Below the pieces are notes generated by a model. The model was not told the origin of the DNA. It saw nothing but the letters and a program-made list of their open reading frames with translations, and ran no database searches. Made by a program: the position numbers and the translations under genes. From the IMG/VR virus record IMGVR_UViG_3300037193_001849, positions 1 through 40,228 of that record: a stretch of 40,228 nt of DNA; one strand, written 5' to 3'. Numbering within the stretch: the stretch's first letter is position 1; each line of letters begins with the position of its first letter. The stretch is from a virus. This document shows, piece by piece, positions 20,554-29,013 of the stretch.

Positions 20554-20949
20554 ATGACGCAGCACACCGCCCACATCCGCCTCGGCGAACCCGGCCGCGC
20601 CACCATCGAGATCGACGGCCAGGACGTCACCGACGCCTGCCTCGGCTTCCGCCTCGACGGCCGCGTCGACCACGCCCACCAGCTCACCCTCGACCTGATC
20701 ATCGAGACCGGCGACGCCGAGGCCGAGGCGCGGGTCCACATCCCCGCCGCCACCGCCGGCACCCTGGTAGCCCTGGGCTGGACACCCCCTGACGACGGAC
20801 AGCCCGTCGACTTCACCCATGCCGCCCGCCACGACCAGATCATCAAGGTCATCAAGACCGAGGCACGCCGCGACCCCAATTGGTTCCTCACCCTGCTACG
20901 CCGCGAGGAGCGGATCCAGGGCAGGACACCACTACACCGACCGATGTGA
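20554..20949 (+). CDS. Hypothetical protein between HNH and terminase (131 aa)
   Basis: The ATG at 20554 follows a GAGG (20545 region). The first 70 residues are beta-rich (HTAHIRLGEPGRATIEIDGQ, DVTDACLGFRLDGRV, QLTLDLIIETG) like a small barrel; the rest is helical and basic (IIKVIKTEARRDPNWFLTLL). Similar short proteins occur in actinophages, without known function. A long gap with a strong hairpin follows. Confidence 0.75.
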   Translation: MTQHTAHIRLGEPGRATIEIDGQDVTDACLGFRLDGRVDHAHQLTLDLIIETGDAEAEARVHIPAATAGTLVALGWTPPDDGQPVDFTHAARHDQIIKVIKTEARRDPNWFLTLLRREERIQGRTPLHRPM

Positions 20950-20971
20950 TCCAGGCTTGCCCGATCAGCAG

Positions 20972-21021
20972 CGCTCTGACCTGCACAAACGCACTTCAAG
21001 GCAAACTCGCAGGTCAGAGCG
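20972..21021 (+). terminator. Long-loop hairpin followed by a T tract
   Basis: A perfect 13-bp stem (20972-20984 with 21009-21021) and a 24-nt loop are followed by GGTCTGTTTTTTA, one of the few real T runs in the window. This is the most classical Rho-independent terminator form here. The 195-base gap 20950-21144 is less GC-rich and also a candidate for cos. Confidence 0.7.
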
Positions 21022-21144
21022 GGTCTGTTTTTTAGGGCAAGATCCTTTCTCAACCCCGCGCCCAGCTTTCATTTTTCTCCCCGCGGGCTCCCCAGGGGGC
21101 CGCCAAGATCGCGGACCGGACCTCGGCGTATAGGGGAGGCGATC

Positions 21145-21684
21145 ATGGCGGCTCGTGCGATCCAGATTGGCGAGTGCGGCGAACACGTCGCCGCAGCCGT
21201 CGCCAGGCTCCGCCAGCGCCACGGGTGGGATCAGGCCCACCTCGCGAAACGGGTCACCGAGGCCGGCCGCGCGATGAGCGCCTCCGTCCTCGGCAAGGTC
21301 GAGTCGGGCACCCGCCGCGTCGACGTCGACGACCTGGTCGCGCTCGCGGCCGCGCTCGACGTCGACCCGGCCCAGCTGCTCCCCGCCACCGAGGGCGCCG
21401 ACGTAGCCGACCCGTTCGAGGCCGCCGCCACGCCCGGCATGGTCAAGGCCCGCGTCCTGGACGACCTGGAGGCCCTCGGCGACCTCGAAGCGCTCGGCCC
21501 CACCGCGCCGACGCTCGCCGCGGTCGCCGTACGCCTCGCCACCGAGATCGATGCGCCAGCCTCCCTCGGCAACTCCCTGCACTCGATGTCCAAGGAGCTG
21601 CGCCAGGTCCTCGCCGAGCTGCGCTCCCTCGCACCTGAGGAGCCGGAGGATGACGACCTCGACGACCTGGCGCGTCCCGACTGA
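21145..21684 (+). CDS. terS: Terminase small subunit with N-terminal XRE HTH (179 aa)
   Basis: Residues about 12-75 are a Cro/CI-type HTH (AVARLRQRHGWDQAHLAKRV, LGKVESGTRRVDVDDLVAL). The C-terminal part (about 105-160) has TAPTLAAVAVRLATEIDAPA, SLGNSLHSMSKELRQVLAEL, which resembles the helical region of actinophage small terminase subunits. Small subunits recognise the packaging site, and an HTH suits that task. The start has GGGGAGG about seven bases upstream. It overlaps the large-subunit gene by 35 bases. Reading it as a pure regulator is the alternative. Confidence 0.75.
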   Translation: MAARAIQIGECGEHVAAAVARLRQRHGWDQAHLAKRVTEAGRAMSASVLGKVESGTRRVDVDDLVALAAALDVDPAQLLPATEGADVADPFEAAATPGMVKARVLDDLEALGDLEALGPTAPTLAAVAVRLATEIDAPASLGNSLHSMSKELRQVLAELRSLAPEEPEDDDLDDLARPD

Positions 21685-23188
21685 GTTCACCGAGGACCTC
21701 CGCGACCGGTACGGGCTCACCTGCCCCCCGATGTGGGGAACTCCCCGCCGGCCGGAGTTCCCCACCCTCGGCGGCAAGGTCGCCAAGGTCATGGAGCGGC
21801 TCGGCTACACCCCGATGCCGTGGCAGCGGTACGTCTGGGACGTCGCCCTCGAGCTCGACCCCGTCACGATGTTGCCCTGGTACCGGCACGTCGGGCTGTC
21901 CGTCCCCCGCCAGCAGGGCAAGACCCAGGGCCTCCTGGCGGTGAAGGTCCACCGGGCGCAGGCCTTCAAGCGGCAGCGGATCATCTACGCCGCCCAGAAC
22001 CGGTCGATGGCCCGGGAGCGCTGGGAAGACGAGTTCTGGGTCACGATCGAGGAGTCCTCGCTCAGGCACCGGTTCGTCATCCGCAAGGCCAACGGGCACG
22101 AGGCGATCATCGCCCGCGCGACCCGGTCGAAGATCGGCATCACCTCGAACACCGAACGCGCCGGCCACGGGCCGCCGCTCGACCTCGGGATGATGGACGA
22201 ACTCTTCGCCGCCGAAGACGACCGCCTCGAGCAGGCTTTCTCCCCGGCCATGCTCACCCGGCCCTCGGCCCAGCTGTGGTGGGCGTCCGCCGGCGGCACC
22301 GAGAAGTCTGTCCCGCTGAACAAGAAGCGCAAGGCGGGGCGCGAGCTCATCGAGGCGCTCTGGCGTACAGGGGTGTTCGGGCACACCGCGTACTTCGAGT
22401 GGTTCGCCCCGGACGACATGGACCGCTCGGACCCGGCCACGTGGCGGGCGACGCTGCCGGCACTCGGCTACACCGTGACCGAGGCGACCATCCAGCACGA
22501 GCACGACACCATGGACCCTGCCGAGTTCGACCGCGCATACCTCAACCGAACACGTAAGAAGGTTCCACCGCCGGACGCGAACGTGCCGGTGAAGGCGTGG
22601 CCCGCGCTGGCCGACAAGGCCTCGCGGCCGCGCCCCCAGGTCGCGCTCGCCGTCGACGTCTCCCAGGACCGCAGCCACACCTCCATCGGGGTGGCCACGA
22701 TCCGCGAGGACGGGCGCGCGCACCTGGAGCTCGTCGACCGGCGCCCGGGCACGGAATGGGCAGTGCCCGCACTGAAGCGGCTGGCCGCTCTGTGGAAGCC
22801 GCTCGTCGTGGCGGTCGGCTCGACGGGCACCCCGGCAGGGTCGCTCATCGACGACATCGTCGCCGCCGGCATCACCACACCGCAGGACAAGGACAAGCCG
22901 CACCGCGGATGCCTGGTCGTCGTACGGACGAACGACTTCGTCGAGGCCTGCGGGCAGATGGCCGACGCGATGACCCAGGGCACCGCCGTGCACCGGGACC
23001 AGACCGACCTGACGGCCGCCGTGACCGGCGCCCGCTCACGCCGCGTCGGGGACGCGTGGGCGATCGACCGTACAGCCTCGCTCACGGACGCCTCGCCGTT
23101 CGTCGCGGTGATCCTCGCCCGGTGGGCACTGCTCGCCAAGGGACCGATGGTCCTCGACGACTACGACGTCCTCGACTCGATCTACTGA
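21650..23188 (+). CDS. terL: Terminase large subunit (512 aa)
   Basis: The packaging motor cuts concatemeric DNA and pumps it into the prohead. The Walker A-like motif is VPRQQGKT (85-92), Walker B is LDLGMMDE (177-184), the coupling motif is WASAGGT (211-217), and the RNase H-like nuclease begins at ALAVDVS (Asp336). Length is normal for the family. The ATG at 21650 has GAGGAG seven bases upstream, giving the 35-base overlap with the small-subunit gene. The HNH neighbour suggests cos packaging. Confidence 0.96.
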   Translation: MTTSTTWRVPTEFTEDLRDRYGLTCPPMWGTPRRPEFPTLGGKVAKVMERLGYTPMPWQRYVWDVALELDPVTMLPWYRHVGLSVPRQQGKTQGLLAVKVHRAQAFKRQRIIYAAQNRSMARERWEDEFWVTIEESSLRHRFVIRKANGHEAIIARATRSKIGITSNTERAGHGPPLDLGMMDELFAAEDDRLEQAFSPAMLTRPSAQLWWASAGGTEKSVPLNKKRKAGRELIEALWRTGVFGHTAYFEWFAPDDMDRSDPATWRATLPALGYTVTEATIQHEHDTMDPAEFDRAYLNRTRKKVPPPDANVPVKAWPALADKASRPRPQVALAVDVSQDRSHTSIGVATIREDGRAHLELVDRRPGTEWAVPALKRLAALWKPLVVAVGSTGTPAGSLIDDIVAAGITTPQDKDKPHRGCLVVVRTNDFVEACGQMADAMTQGTAVHRDQTDLTAAVTGARSRRVGDAWAIDRTASLTDASPFVAVILARWALLAKGPMVLDDYDVLDSIY

Positions 23189-23201
23189 ACGGAGGGGGCG
23201 T

Positions 23202-23378
23202 GTGCGCGAGCTCGTGACGACCGCGCTCGACGTCATCGGGCTGCTCCTGGTGGCGGCCGGCGCCGGGGCCGCAGCGTACGTGGTGATGGGCTGGGCGGCG
23301 CTCGCCGTGAGCGGCGGCGTGGTCCTGCTCGGCTCCGCACTCGCCGCCCGCCTGGACGCGAAGGGCGGCAAGCCGTGA
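23202..23378 (+). CDS. Small two-helix membrane protein (58 aa)
   Basis: The GTG at 23202 has GGAGG six bases upstream. Two hydrophobic segments (DVIGLLLVAAGAGAAAYVV and MGWAALAVSGGVVLLGSALA) form a membrane hairpin, with a basic C-terminus. The stop overlaps the GTG of the portal gene, so it is co-translated with the head genes. Small membrane proteins in this place are seen in actinophages; the role is unknown. Confidence 0.75.
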   Translation: MRELVTTALDVIGLLLVAAGAGAAAYVVMGWAALAVSGGVVLLGSALAARLDAKGGKP

Positions 23379-24553
23379 GCCTGTACTACCGCCGCCGCGA
23401 CTTCGCCGGGGCAACCGCCGACCAGATGATCCCACCGAGGCCTGCGACCCAGTCGGGCGCGGCCGCGATCACCAACGAGACTGCGCTTCGGCACTCGGCG
23501 GTGTGGGCGTGCCTGCGGCTGCGCGCCAACATGATCTCGACGTTCCCCGCCGATGTGTACCGGAAGGTCGAGGGCCTGGCCGTCGAGGTTCCCAAGCCTC
23601 CAGTGCTGGTCAAGCCAGGAGGGGAGCGCATCGAGCTGCCCGAGTGGATGTACTCCAGTCAGTTCGACCTGGACCGGGCGGGCAACTCGGTCGGCCTGAT
23701 CACCGCGAAGGACGGCCTCGGCCTGCCTGCCCGGATCGACCTGCAGCCGACCAGCGAGGTCACCGTGCGGATGCGTAAGGGTGAGCTGACCTACAAGATC
23801 GCGGGGAAGGTGTACCAGCCGGAGGAAGTCTGGCACGAGAAGCAGTACACCGTCTCCGGCCTCCATGTGGGGCTGTCCCCGGTGGCGTACGCGGCGTGGT
23901 GCATCGGCGAGTACCTGTCCATTCAGCAGTTCGCCCTGGACTGGTTCTCCGGCGGGGCCATCCCCAGCGCCCACCTGAAGAACACCGCCAAGACCATCAA
24001 CCCCGATCAGGCCGACGAGACCAAGCGCCGCTTCAAGGCCGCCGTGCAGGGGCGGGATCTCTTCGTCACCGGCAACGACTGGGAATACAAGATGATCCAG
24101 GCCGAGCAGGCCGGCGCCGAGTGGCTGGCCGCCAAGCAGGCCTCCGTCAGCGACATCGCCCGCTACTTCGACTGCCCGTCCGACCTGATCGACGCAGCCG
24201 TCTCCGGCAGCTCGGTGACGTACGCCAACCTGACCCAGCGCAACCTGCAGTTCCTGATCCTGTCGCTGGGCCCGGCGGTCAAGCGCCGCGAGGACGCACT
24301 CAGCCGCCTTACCTCCCGCCCGCGGTTCGTGAAGCTCAACACCGACGCGCTGCTGCGGATGGACCCGCAGACCCGGGCCCAGGTCCTCAAGCTGCGCATC
24401 GACTCGCGCACGCTCACCCCGTCGGAGGCCCGGGCCCTCGACGACATGCCGCCGCTGACGGACGCCCAGATCGCCGAGTTCGACCGGCTGTTCGGTAAGG
24501 GCACCCAGACGCAGCCCACCACAGCGATCCCGCAAGGAGGCACACCCTCATGA
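23375..24553 (+). CDS. Portal protein, HK97 type (392 aa)
   Basis: Portal proteins form the twelve-subunit ring through which DNA enters the head. The typical opening (ALRHSAVWACLRLRANMIST), the PDEVWHEKQ-like strand (YQPEEVWHEKQYTVSG), and the clip and wing parts with LDWFSGGAIPS and IARYFDCPSDLI all match the Phage_portal family. Length is normal. It starts by GTGA overlap and ends overlapping the protease gene, in the usual terminase-portal-protease-capsid order. Confidence 0.94.
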   Translation: MSLYYRRRDFAGATADQMIPPRPATQSGAAAITNETALRHSAVWACLRLRANMISTFPADVYRKVEGLAVEVPKPPVLVKPGGERIELPEWMYSSQFDLDRAGNSVGLITAKDGLGLPARIDLQPTSEVTVRMRKGELTYKIAGKVYQPEEVWHEKQYTVSGLHVGLSPVAYAAWCIGEYLSIQQFALDWFSGGAIPSAHLKNTAKTINPDQADETKRRFKAAVQGRDLFVTGNDWEYKMIQAEQAGAEWLAAKQASVSDIARYFDCPSDLIDAAVSGSSVTYANLTQRNLQFLILSLGPAVKRREDALSRLTSRPRFVKLNTDALLRMDPQTRAQVLKLRIDSRTLTPSEARALDDMPPLTDAQIAEFDRLFGKGTQTQPTTAIPQGGTPS

Positions 24554-25347
24554 CCGACATGGCGACCCTGCGGCAGCAGGCTGCCCAGGCCCGCGCCGGC
24601 GCGGCGGGCTCCACCTCGATGGCCGTACCCCGCGACCGTCCCGAGTCCCCCGAGGTCCGCTTCACGTCGCAGCTGCGCGCGAAGAAGGTACAGCGCAACG
24701 ACATGGAGTGGTACGAGGTCGAGGGCTACGCAAGCGCCTTCGAGCAGGGCTACGAGATGTACGACTGGTACGGGCCGTACACCGAGATCGTCAGCGTCGG
24801 CGCGGCCGACAAGACGCTGGCCGCCGACCCCGAGGTGGTGTTCCGCTTCAACCATGCGGGCACCCCGATGGCGAGCACCAGGAACGAGCGGCTGGAGCTG
24901 TGGGCCGACGAACACGGCCTGGGTCAGCGGGCGTGGCTGAACCCGAAGCGAGCGGACGTGCAGCTGCTCGTCCAGGCGATCGAGGACGCTGACGTGCGCG
25001 AGCAGAGCTTTATGTTCCGCATCACGTCGGGCCACTGGTCGCCGGATTACACCGAGTACCGCATCGACGCGTTCGACCTGGAGCGCGGCGACGTCGGCCC
25101 TGTCACGTACGGCGCCAACCCGCACACCTCCATCGCGGCCAGGAGCGGGGAGTTCCTGGACGCGATCCCCAACCTGCCCCCGCTGGTCGCCCGCGAGGCC
25201 TACGCCCGACTCGCCCAGCGCTCCGACCTGACTGCCCCCGCGCCTGCACTGCAGACGCCAGCGCCCGCACGGGCGGCAGAACCGCAGGGCCGCTCGATCG
25301 CCCTGCTGCGCACCCAGCTGCTCATCGACCGCGAACGCGACGAGTAG
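24550..25347 (+). CDS. Prohead protease, HK97 type (265 aa)
   Basis: It would mature the capsid by cleaving scaffold parts. The fold shows as WYEVEGYASAF, then FRFNHAGTPMAST with catalytic His102, and EQSFMFRITSG with catalytic Ser153, followed by the EYRIDAFDL strand. These are the conserved positions of the U35/S78 family. The last 60 residues are Pro/Ala-rich. It starts by ATGA overlap with the portal gene. Confidence 0.92.
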   Translation: MTDMATLRQQAAQARAGAAGSTSMAVPRDRPESPEVRFTSQLRAKKVQRNDMEWYEVEGYASAFEQGYEMYDWYGPYTEIVSVGAADKTLAADPEVVFRFNHAGTPMASTRNERLELWADEHGLGQRAWLNPKRADVQLLVQAIEDADVREQSFMFRITSGHWSPDYTEYRIDAFDLERGDVGPVTYGANPHTSIAARSGEFLDAIPNLPPLVAREAYARLAQRSDLTAPAPALQTPAPARAAEPQGRSIALLRTQLLIDRERDE

Positions 25348-25491
25348 CAGCGACACCCCTTCGACCTTCACTCAGCACGCCGTCCGGCAGATCGCCCGGA
25401 GGCGGGACACCGCGACGCGACCCGGCAGACGCTCGGGCATGCACGCGGGTCGCGCTGGACCACCCACCTGATCTACCGGAAGGACATCGTC
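25348..25491. other. Gap between protease and capsid genes
   Basis: These 144 bases hold no gene. A 9-bp inverted pair (25416-25424 with 25446-25454) could be an RNA-processing hairpin or partial terminator. The capsid ribosome binding site (CCGGAAGGACATCGTC) ends the gap. Extra promoter activity for the capsid is possible. Confidence 0.4.
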
Positions 25492-26916
25492 ATGCCCACG
25501 CGCACCATCGACGAGCTGATCGCCTCCATCGAGGTCGAGCTCGAAGCCGCGCAGAAGCGCCGCACGAAGTGCATGAAGGAAGCCGAGCTCATCCTGGCCA
25601 AGGCGCAGCAGGACGGCCGCTCCAACCTCACGCCGGAGGAGGACGAGCGCGTCGCCGAACTGTTCGCAGCGCGTGACCAGGCGAAGACCGACATCGAGGG
25701 AATCCAGCGGAAGCTGGACAACGCGAACAAGGTCAAGGCCGAGGAGCTGGAGCGGGCCGAGCAGGCCAAGCAGATCCGCGACACCCAGACCCGCAAGCCG
25801 TCGTACGACAAGGTCGCCCGGATCGGCCAGGAGGAGCGGACCTACCGCAAGGACCAGGACCCCCTCGGCAAGGGCTTCCTGATGGACATCTGCCGGCAGT
25901 ACTCCCACCAGGACATCGAGGCTGGCGGGCGCCTGGCCCGGCACATGCAGGAGGAGCGCGTCGAGCGGGCCGAGTACCTGCAGCGCGCGGTCGGTACGGG
26001 GGCGTTCACGGGCCTGACGGTGCCGCAGTACCTGACCGACATGTACGCCCCAGCGACCGCCGCTCTGCGTCCGTTCGCGGACATCTGCAACAAGCACCCG
26101 CTGCCCGAGGCGGGCATGTCCATCGAGATCTCCCGGATCACCACGCCGTCGGCGGCCGGTAACCAGGCCTCGCAAAACACGGCGGTGACCGAGCAGAACA
26201 TGGACGACACGCTGCTGTCGGTGCCGGTCAAGACGGCGGCCGGCCAGCAGACCGTGTCCCGGCAGGCGATCGACCGGGGCACGGGCATCGAGGACGTCAC
26301 GATGCAGGACCTGTTCACCCGGGTCGCCACCACCCTCGACAGCACCCTGCTGAACGAGGCCTCGACCGGCCTGACGAACGTGGCCACCGCGGTCGCCTAC
26401 ACCGACGCCACCCCGACCGGCGCCGAGCTGTACCCGAAGATCCTCGGGGCGGCGGCCGGCGTCGAGGCGGCCATGCTCGCCATGGGCGCCCCGACCCACG
26501 CGGTCATGCACTCGCGCCGCTGGTACTGGCTGTCCAGCCAGATGACCAGCACCTGGCCGATGGTGAACTTCACCAACATCCCGGTGCAGGCCTCCGGTAC
26601 TGCCGACGCGAACAGCTCCTACGCCTCCGGCCCGCGCGGTGTGCTGCCCTGCGGTCTGCAGGTCATCGTCGACAACAACATCGCCACCAACCTCGGCGCC
26701 GGCACCAACGAGGACGAGCTGTACGTCGTCCCCGCCAACGAGTGCCACCTGTGGGAGGACCCGAACGCACCGCTGTTCATCCGCGCCGAGCAGGCCGCCG
26801 CCGCATCTCTCGGCGTGGTCCTGGTCGCCTACGCCTACTACGCGTACACGCTGCAGCGTTACGCCAACGGCATGCAGAAGGTCGGCGGCACCGGCCTGAT
26901 CACGCCCAGCTTCTGA
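25492..26916 (+). CDS. Major capsid protein, HK97 fold (474 aa)
   Basis: Residues 1-105 are a charged coiled coil (IDELIASIEVELEAAQKRRT), typical of the built-in scaffold (delta) domain. The HK97-fold part follows: GAFTGLTVPQYLTDM, KHPLPEAGMSIEISRIT, the VPVKTAAGQQTVSRQAIDRG strand region, and the C-terminal VVLVAYAYYAYTLQRYAN. The ATG at 25492 has GGAAGGA about eight bases upstream. A strong terminator follows the gene. Confidence 0.95.
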   Translation: MPTRTIDELIASIEVELEAAQKRRTKCMKEAELILAKAQQDGRSNLTPEEDERVAELFAARDQAKTDIEGIQRKLDNANKVKAEELERAEQAKQIRDTQTRKPSYDKVARIGQEERTYRKDQDPLGKGFLMDICRQYSHQDIEAGGRLARHMQEERVERAEYLQRAVGTGAFTGLTVPQYLTDMYAPATAALRPFADICNKHPLPEAGMSIEISRITTPSAAGNQASQNTAVTEQNMDDTLLSVPVKTAAGQQTVSRQAIDRGTGIEDVTMQDLFTRVATTLDSTLLNEASTGLTNVATAVAYTDATPTGAELYPKILGAAAGVEAAMLAMGAPTHAVMHSRRWYWLSSQMTSTWPMVNFTNIPVQASGTADANSSYASGPRGVLPCGLQVIVDNNIATNLGAGTNEDELYVVPANECHLWEDPNAPLFIRAEQAAAASLGVVLVAYAYYAYTLQRYANGMQKVGGTGLITPSF

Positions 26917-26923
26917 CCCTCCC

Positions 26924-26959
26924 AGCGTGCGGCCCGGACGACTCCCCGGGCCGCACGCT
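26924..26959 (+). terminator. Terminator hairpin after the capsid gene
   Basis: A perfect 14-bp stem (26924-26937 with 26946-26959) and an 8-nt loop start eight bases after the capsid stop. Such terminators help give a capsid transcript in excess over the tail genes. Confidence 0.8.
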
Positions 26960-26990
26960 CCGACCACGGCACCCATGGGAGGTCTGAACG

Positions 26991-27377
26991 ATGGCAACCC
27001 TTTCCGCCCTCGGCGGCGAGCGGTACCCGAACACCGCCCGCCTGTCGGACGCGCAGACCGGCGACGGCGCCTCGACGAACATCGTCGACCGCGGTGCTGT
27101 GAGCGAACGCCCGGCGCTGCTCACGATCGTCACCACGGTCGGCGCGACGCCGACCTGCACCTACGCCATCGAGGGCTCGGCCGACGGCAGCGGATGGTTC
27201 CCCATCTCCTACGCCGAGACCGCCACCCCCGACACGGGCAGCGTGGCCACCTTCGCCATCACCACAGCGACCACCACCCGCAAGATCCTTCGGGCCAACC
27301 AGCCCTGGCGGTTCCTGCGGCTGACGTACTCCGCGAACACGAACGTCACGAACACCGCCGACGTGCACGTCTTCTGA
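26991..27377 (+). CDS. Structural protein, possible capsid decoration (128 aa)
   Basis: The ATG at 26991 has GGGAGG about eight bases upstream. The sequence is beta-rich (PALLTIVTTVGATPTCTYAI, GWFPISYAETA, PWRFLRLTYS) and looks like an immunoglobulin- or jelly-roll-type sandwich. The place after the capsid is usual for decoration proteins. The specific fold is inferred from pattern only. Confidence 0.7.
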   Translation: MATLSALGGERYPNTARLSDAQTGDGASTNIVDRGAVSERPALLTIVTTVGATPTCTYAIEGSADGSGWFPISYAETATPDTGSVATFAITTATTTRKILRANQPWRFLRLTYSANTNVTNTADVHVF

Positions 27378-27393
27378 GAAGGGACCAGATTCC

Positions 27394-27711
27394 ATGGCAC
27401 GCGATGACAACATGATCGCCGCGCTCAAGAGGGAGCGCGCCGTGTACGAGAGCCGCGGCGACACCGACCGCGTCCGCCAGGTCGACGAGCAGCTCGCCTA
27501 CTACCAGGGCGACGAAGCCGAGGCTCCTGTCGAGAAGCAGCCGTTGGGGCGCACGGGCCCCGAGGGCGCCCAGCAGACGGCGGATGCGGCCGCGGGCCGT
27601 GCCGCGAAGAAGACCGCCGCGAAGAAGACGGCCGCGAGCAAGCCGACCACCTCCGAGGACACGACCGGGCAGGGCGCCACCGAGCAGACGGCTACGCCGT
27701 CGGGCGACTGA
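27394..27711 (+). CDS. Small head-region protein with basic linker (105 aa)
   Basis: The first 45 residues are a charged helix pair (MIAALKRERAVYESRGDTDR) and the rest is disordered, with AAKKTAAKKTAASKPTTSED, a Lys/Ala repeat like histone tails. GAAGGGACC gives its ribosome binding site. Likely a minor head component that may touch DNA; function not established. Confidence 0.7.
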   Translation: MARDDNMIAALKRERAVYESRGDTDRVRQVDEQLAYYQGDEAEAPVEKQPLGRTGPEGAQQTADAAAGRAAKKTAAKKTAASKPTTSEDTTGQGATEQTATPSGD

Positions 27712-27718
27712 GCACGTC

Positions 27719-28327
27719 GTGGCCAACGAGTACGGCAACCTGGTAACACTGCGGAGGCGGGCGGGCCTGGAGGCCAGCGACACCAGCCAGGACACCGACC
27801 TGACAAGCGCGCTGTCCGCCGCCTCCCGCAGCATCGACAAAACGACCGGCCGCAGGTTCTGGCTGGACCCCGCCGTAACCCAGCGCGTCTACAACCCGCG
27901 CGGCAAAGTCGTGCGCGACGAGGACGGCGAGACCCTCCTCGTCGCCGACATCGGCAGCACCACCGGCCTGATCGTCGAGACCGGCCCGGCTGGCGGACCC
28001 TGGACAGCCGTGACCGGTTACGAGACGGTGCCGGACAACGCGCTCGGCGACGGCAAGCCGATCACCGGGCTGCTCCGCCCGAACGGCGTGTGGACGTGGG
28101 CGAGCGGCAGCACCACCCGCGTCCGCGTCACCGCCCGGCACGGATTCCCTGCAGAGCCGCCTGACATCACCGAGGCCTCTTACCTGCAGGCCACCCGCCT
28201 GTTCAAACGGAGGAACTCCCCCGAGGGCGTCATGGGTTCGGCCGAGTGGGGCGTGGTGCGGCTGTCGCGCCGGGATCCCGATGTGTGGAACCTGATCGAG
28301 CCGTTCATCCTGCCCGGCTTCGGATAG
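27719..28327 (+). CDS. Head-tail connector protein (202 aa)
   Basis: The GTG at 27719 has a weak ribosome binding site. The N-terminal helical part (LVTLRRRAGLEASDTSQDTD, LSAASRSIDKTTGRRFW) and the C-terminal helix (ITEASYLQATRLFKRRNSPE) fit the HK97 gp6-like connector family, which docks below the portal. The middle has a beta-rich insert. The order after the capsid genes agrees. Confidence 0.75.
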   Translation: MANEYGNLVTLRRRAGLEASDTSQDTDLTSALSAASRSIDKTTGRRFWLDPAVTQRVYNPRGKVVRDEDGETLLVADIGSTTGLIVETGPAGGPWTAVTGYETVPDNALGDGKPITGLLRPNGVWTWASGSTTRVRVTARHGFPAEPPDITEASYLQATRLFKRRNSPEGVMGSAEWGVVRLSRRDPDVWNLIEPFILPGFG

Positions 28328-28341
28328 AGGAGGGGGCACCC

Positions 28342-28791
28342 GTGCAGATCTCCCCGATCCGCTCCGCGATTGCCGACGCCGCACGCACCGTGGTCCTTCC
28401 CGACGGGATCGGCAAGCTGACCACGACGGGCTACGTGCCCGACTCCATCGCCGCGCCCGCGTTCTTCGTGGCCGAGGTCGAGGTCAACTACGACCGGGCG
28501 ATGGGCCGCAAGCTCGACGAGCTGCTGTTCACCTGCCGCGTCTTGGTCGGACGGACTGACGACCGCACCTCTCAGAAGATCCTCGACAGCCTGCTGTCCG
28601 GCAGCGGCACCGCGTCTCTCAAGGTCGCCATCGACGCGGCACGCGGGGCCCCGGGCCAAGCCGCGCTCGGCGGCCTGGCCGACGACCTGCACCTGCAGCG
28701 TGTGCAGGGCTACCGCTGGTACGAGCACGAGGGCACCCCCTACGTCGGCGCCGAGCTCGTCATCAAAGTCATCGGACCGGGAGACACCTGA
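28342..28791 (+). CDS. Head-tail joining or tail completion protein (149 aa)
   Basis: GAGGAGGGGG precedes the GTG at 28342. The alpha/beta sequence (SPIRSAIADAARTVVLPDGI, FFVAEVEVNYDRAMG, LFTCRVLVGRTDDRTSQ, YVGAELVIKVIG) fits the tail terminator/completion fold by pattern and by place between connector and tail tube genes. The stop shares one base with the next ATG. Confidence 0.65.
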   Translation: MQISPIRSAIADAARTVVLPDGIGKLTTTGYVPDSIAAPAFFVAEVEVNYDRAMGRKLDELLFTCRVLVGRTDDRTSQKILDSLLSGSGTASLKVAIDAARGAPGQAALGGLADDLHLQRVQGYRWYEHEGTPYVGAELVIKVIGPGDT

Positions 28792-29012
28792 TGAGAATCC
28801 GCATGCTGGTCGCCATGCCCGACGGCGCCACCCGCAACGGCCAACCGTGGCCGGCCAAGGGCGAGATCACCGAGCTGCCCACGGCCGAGGCCGCGCACCT
28901 GGTCGCCTCCGAGGTGGCCGAGGAAGTCACCGACACCGACAACGGCGCCCAGGCCGCCGAGCCCGAGCCTCGGCGCGGTCGCCGCAAGTCCGCGCCAGTT
29001 GAGGAGGGGTGA
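28791..29012 (+). CDS. Small hypothetical protein of the tail region (73 aa)
   Basis: It shares its first base with the preceding stop. The first half is a compact sequence (MRIRMLVAMPDGATRNGQPW, GEITELPTAEAAHLVASEVA) seen in small proteins of actinophage head-tail regions; the second half is acidic, then basic (EPRRGRRKSA). Function unknown. Confidence 0.7.
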   Translation: MRIRMLVAMPDGATRNGQPWPAKGEITELPTAEAAHLVASEVAEEVTDTDNGAQAAEPEPRRGRRKSAPVEEG

Positions 29013-29013
29013 C

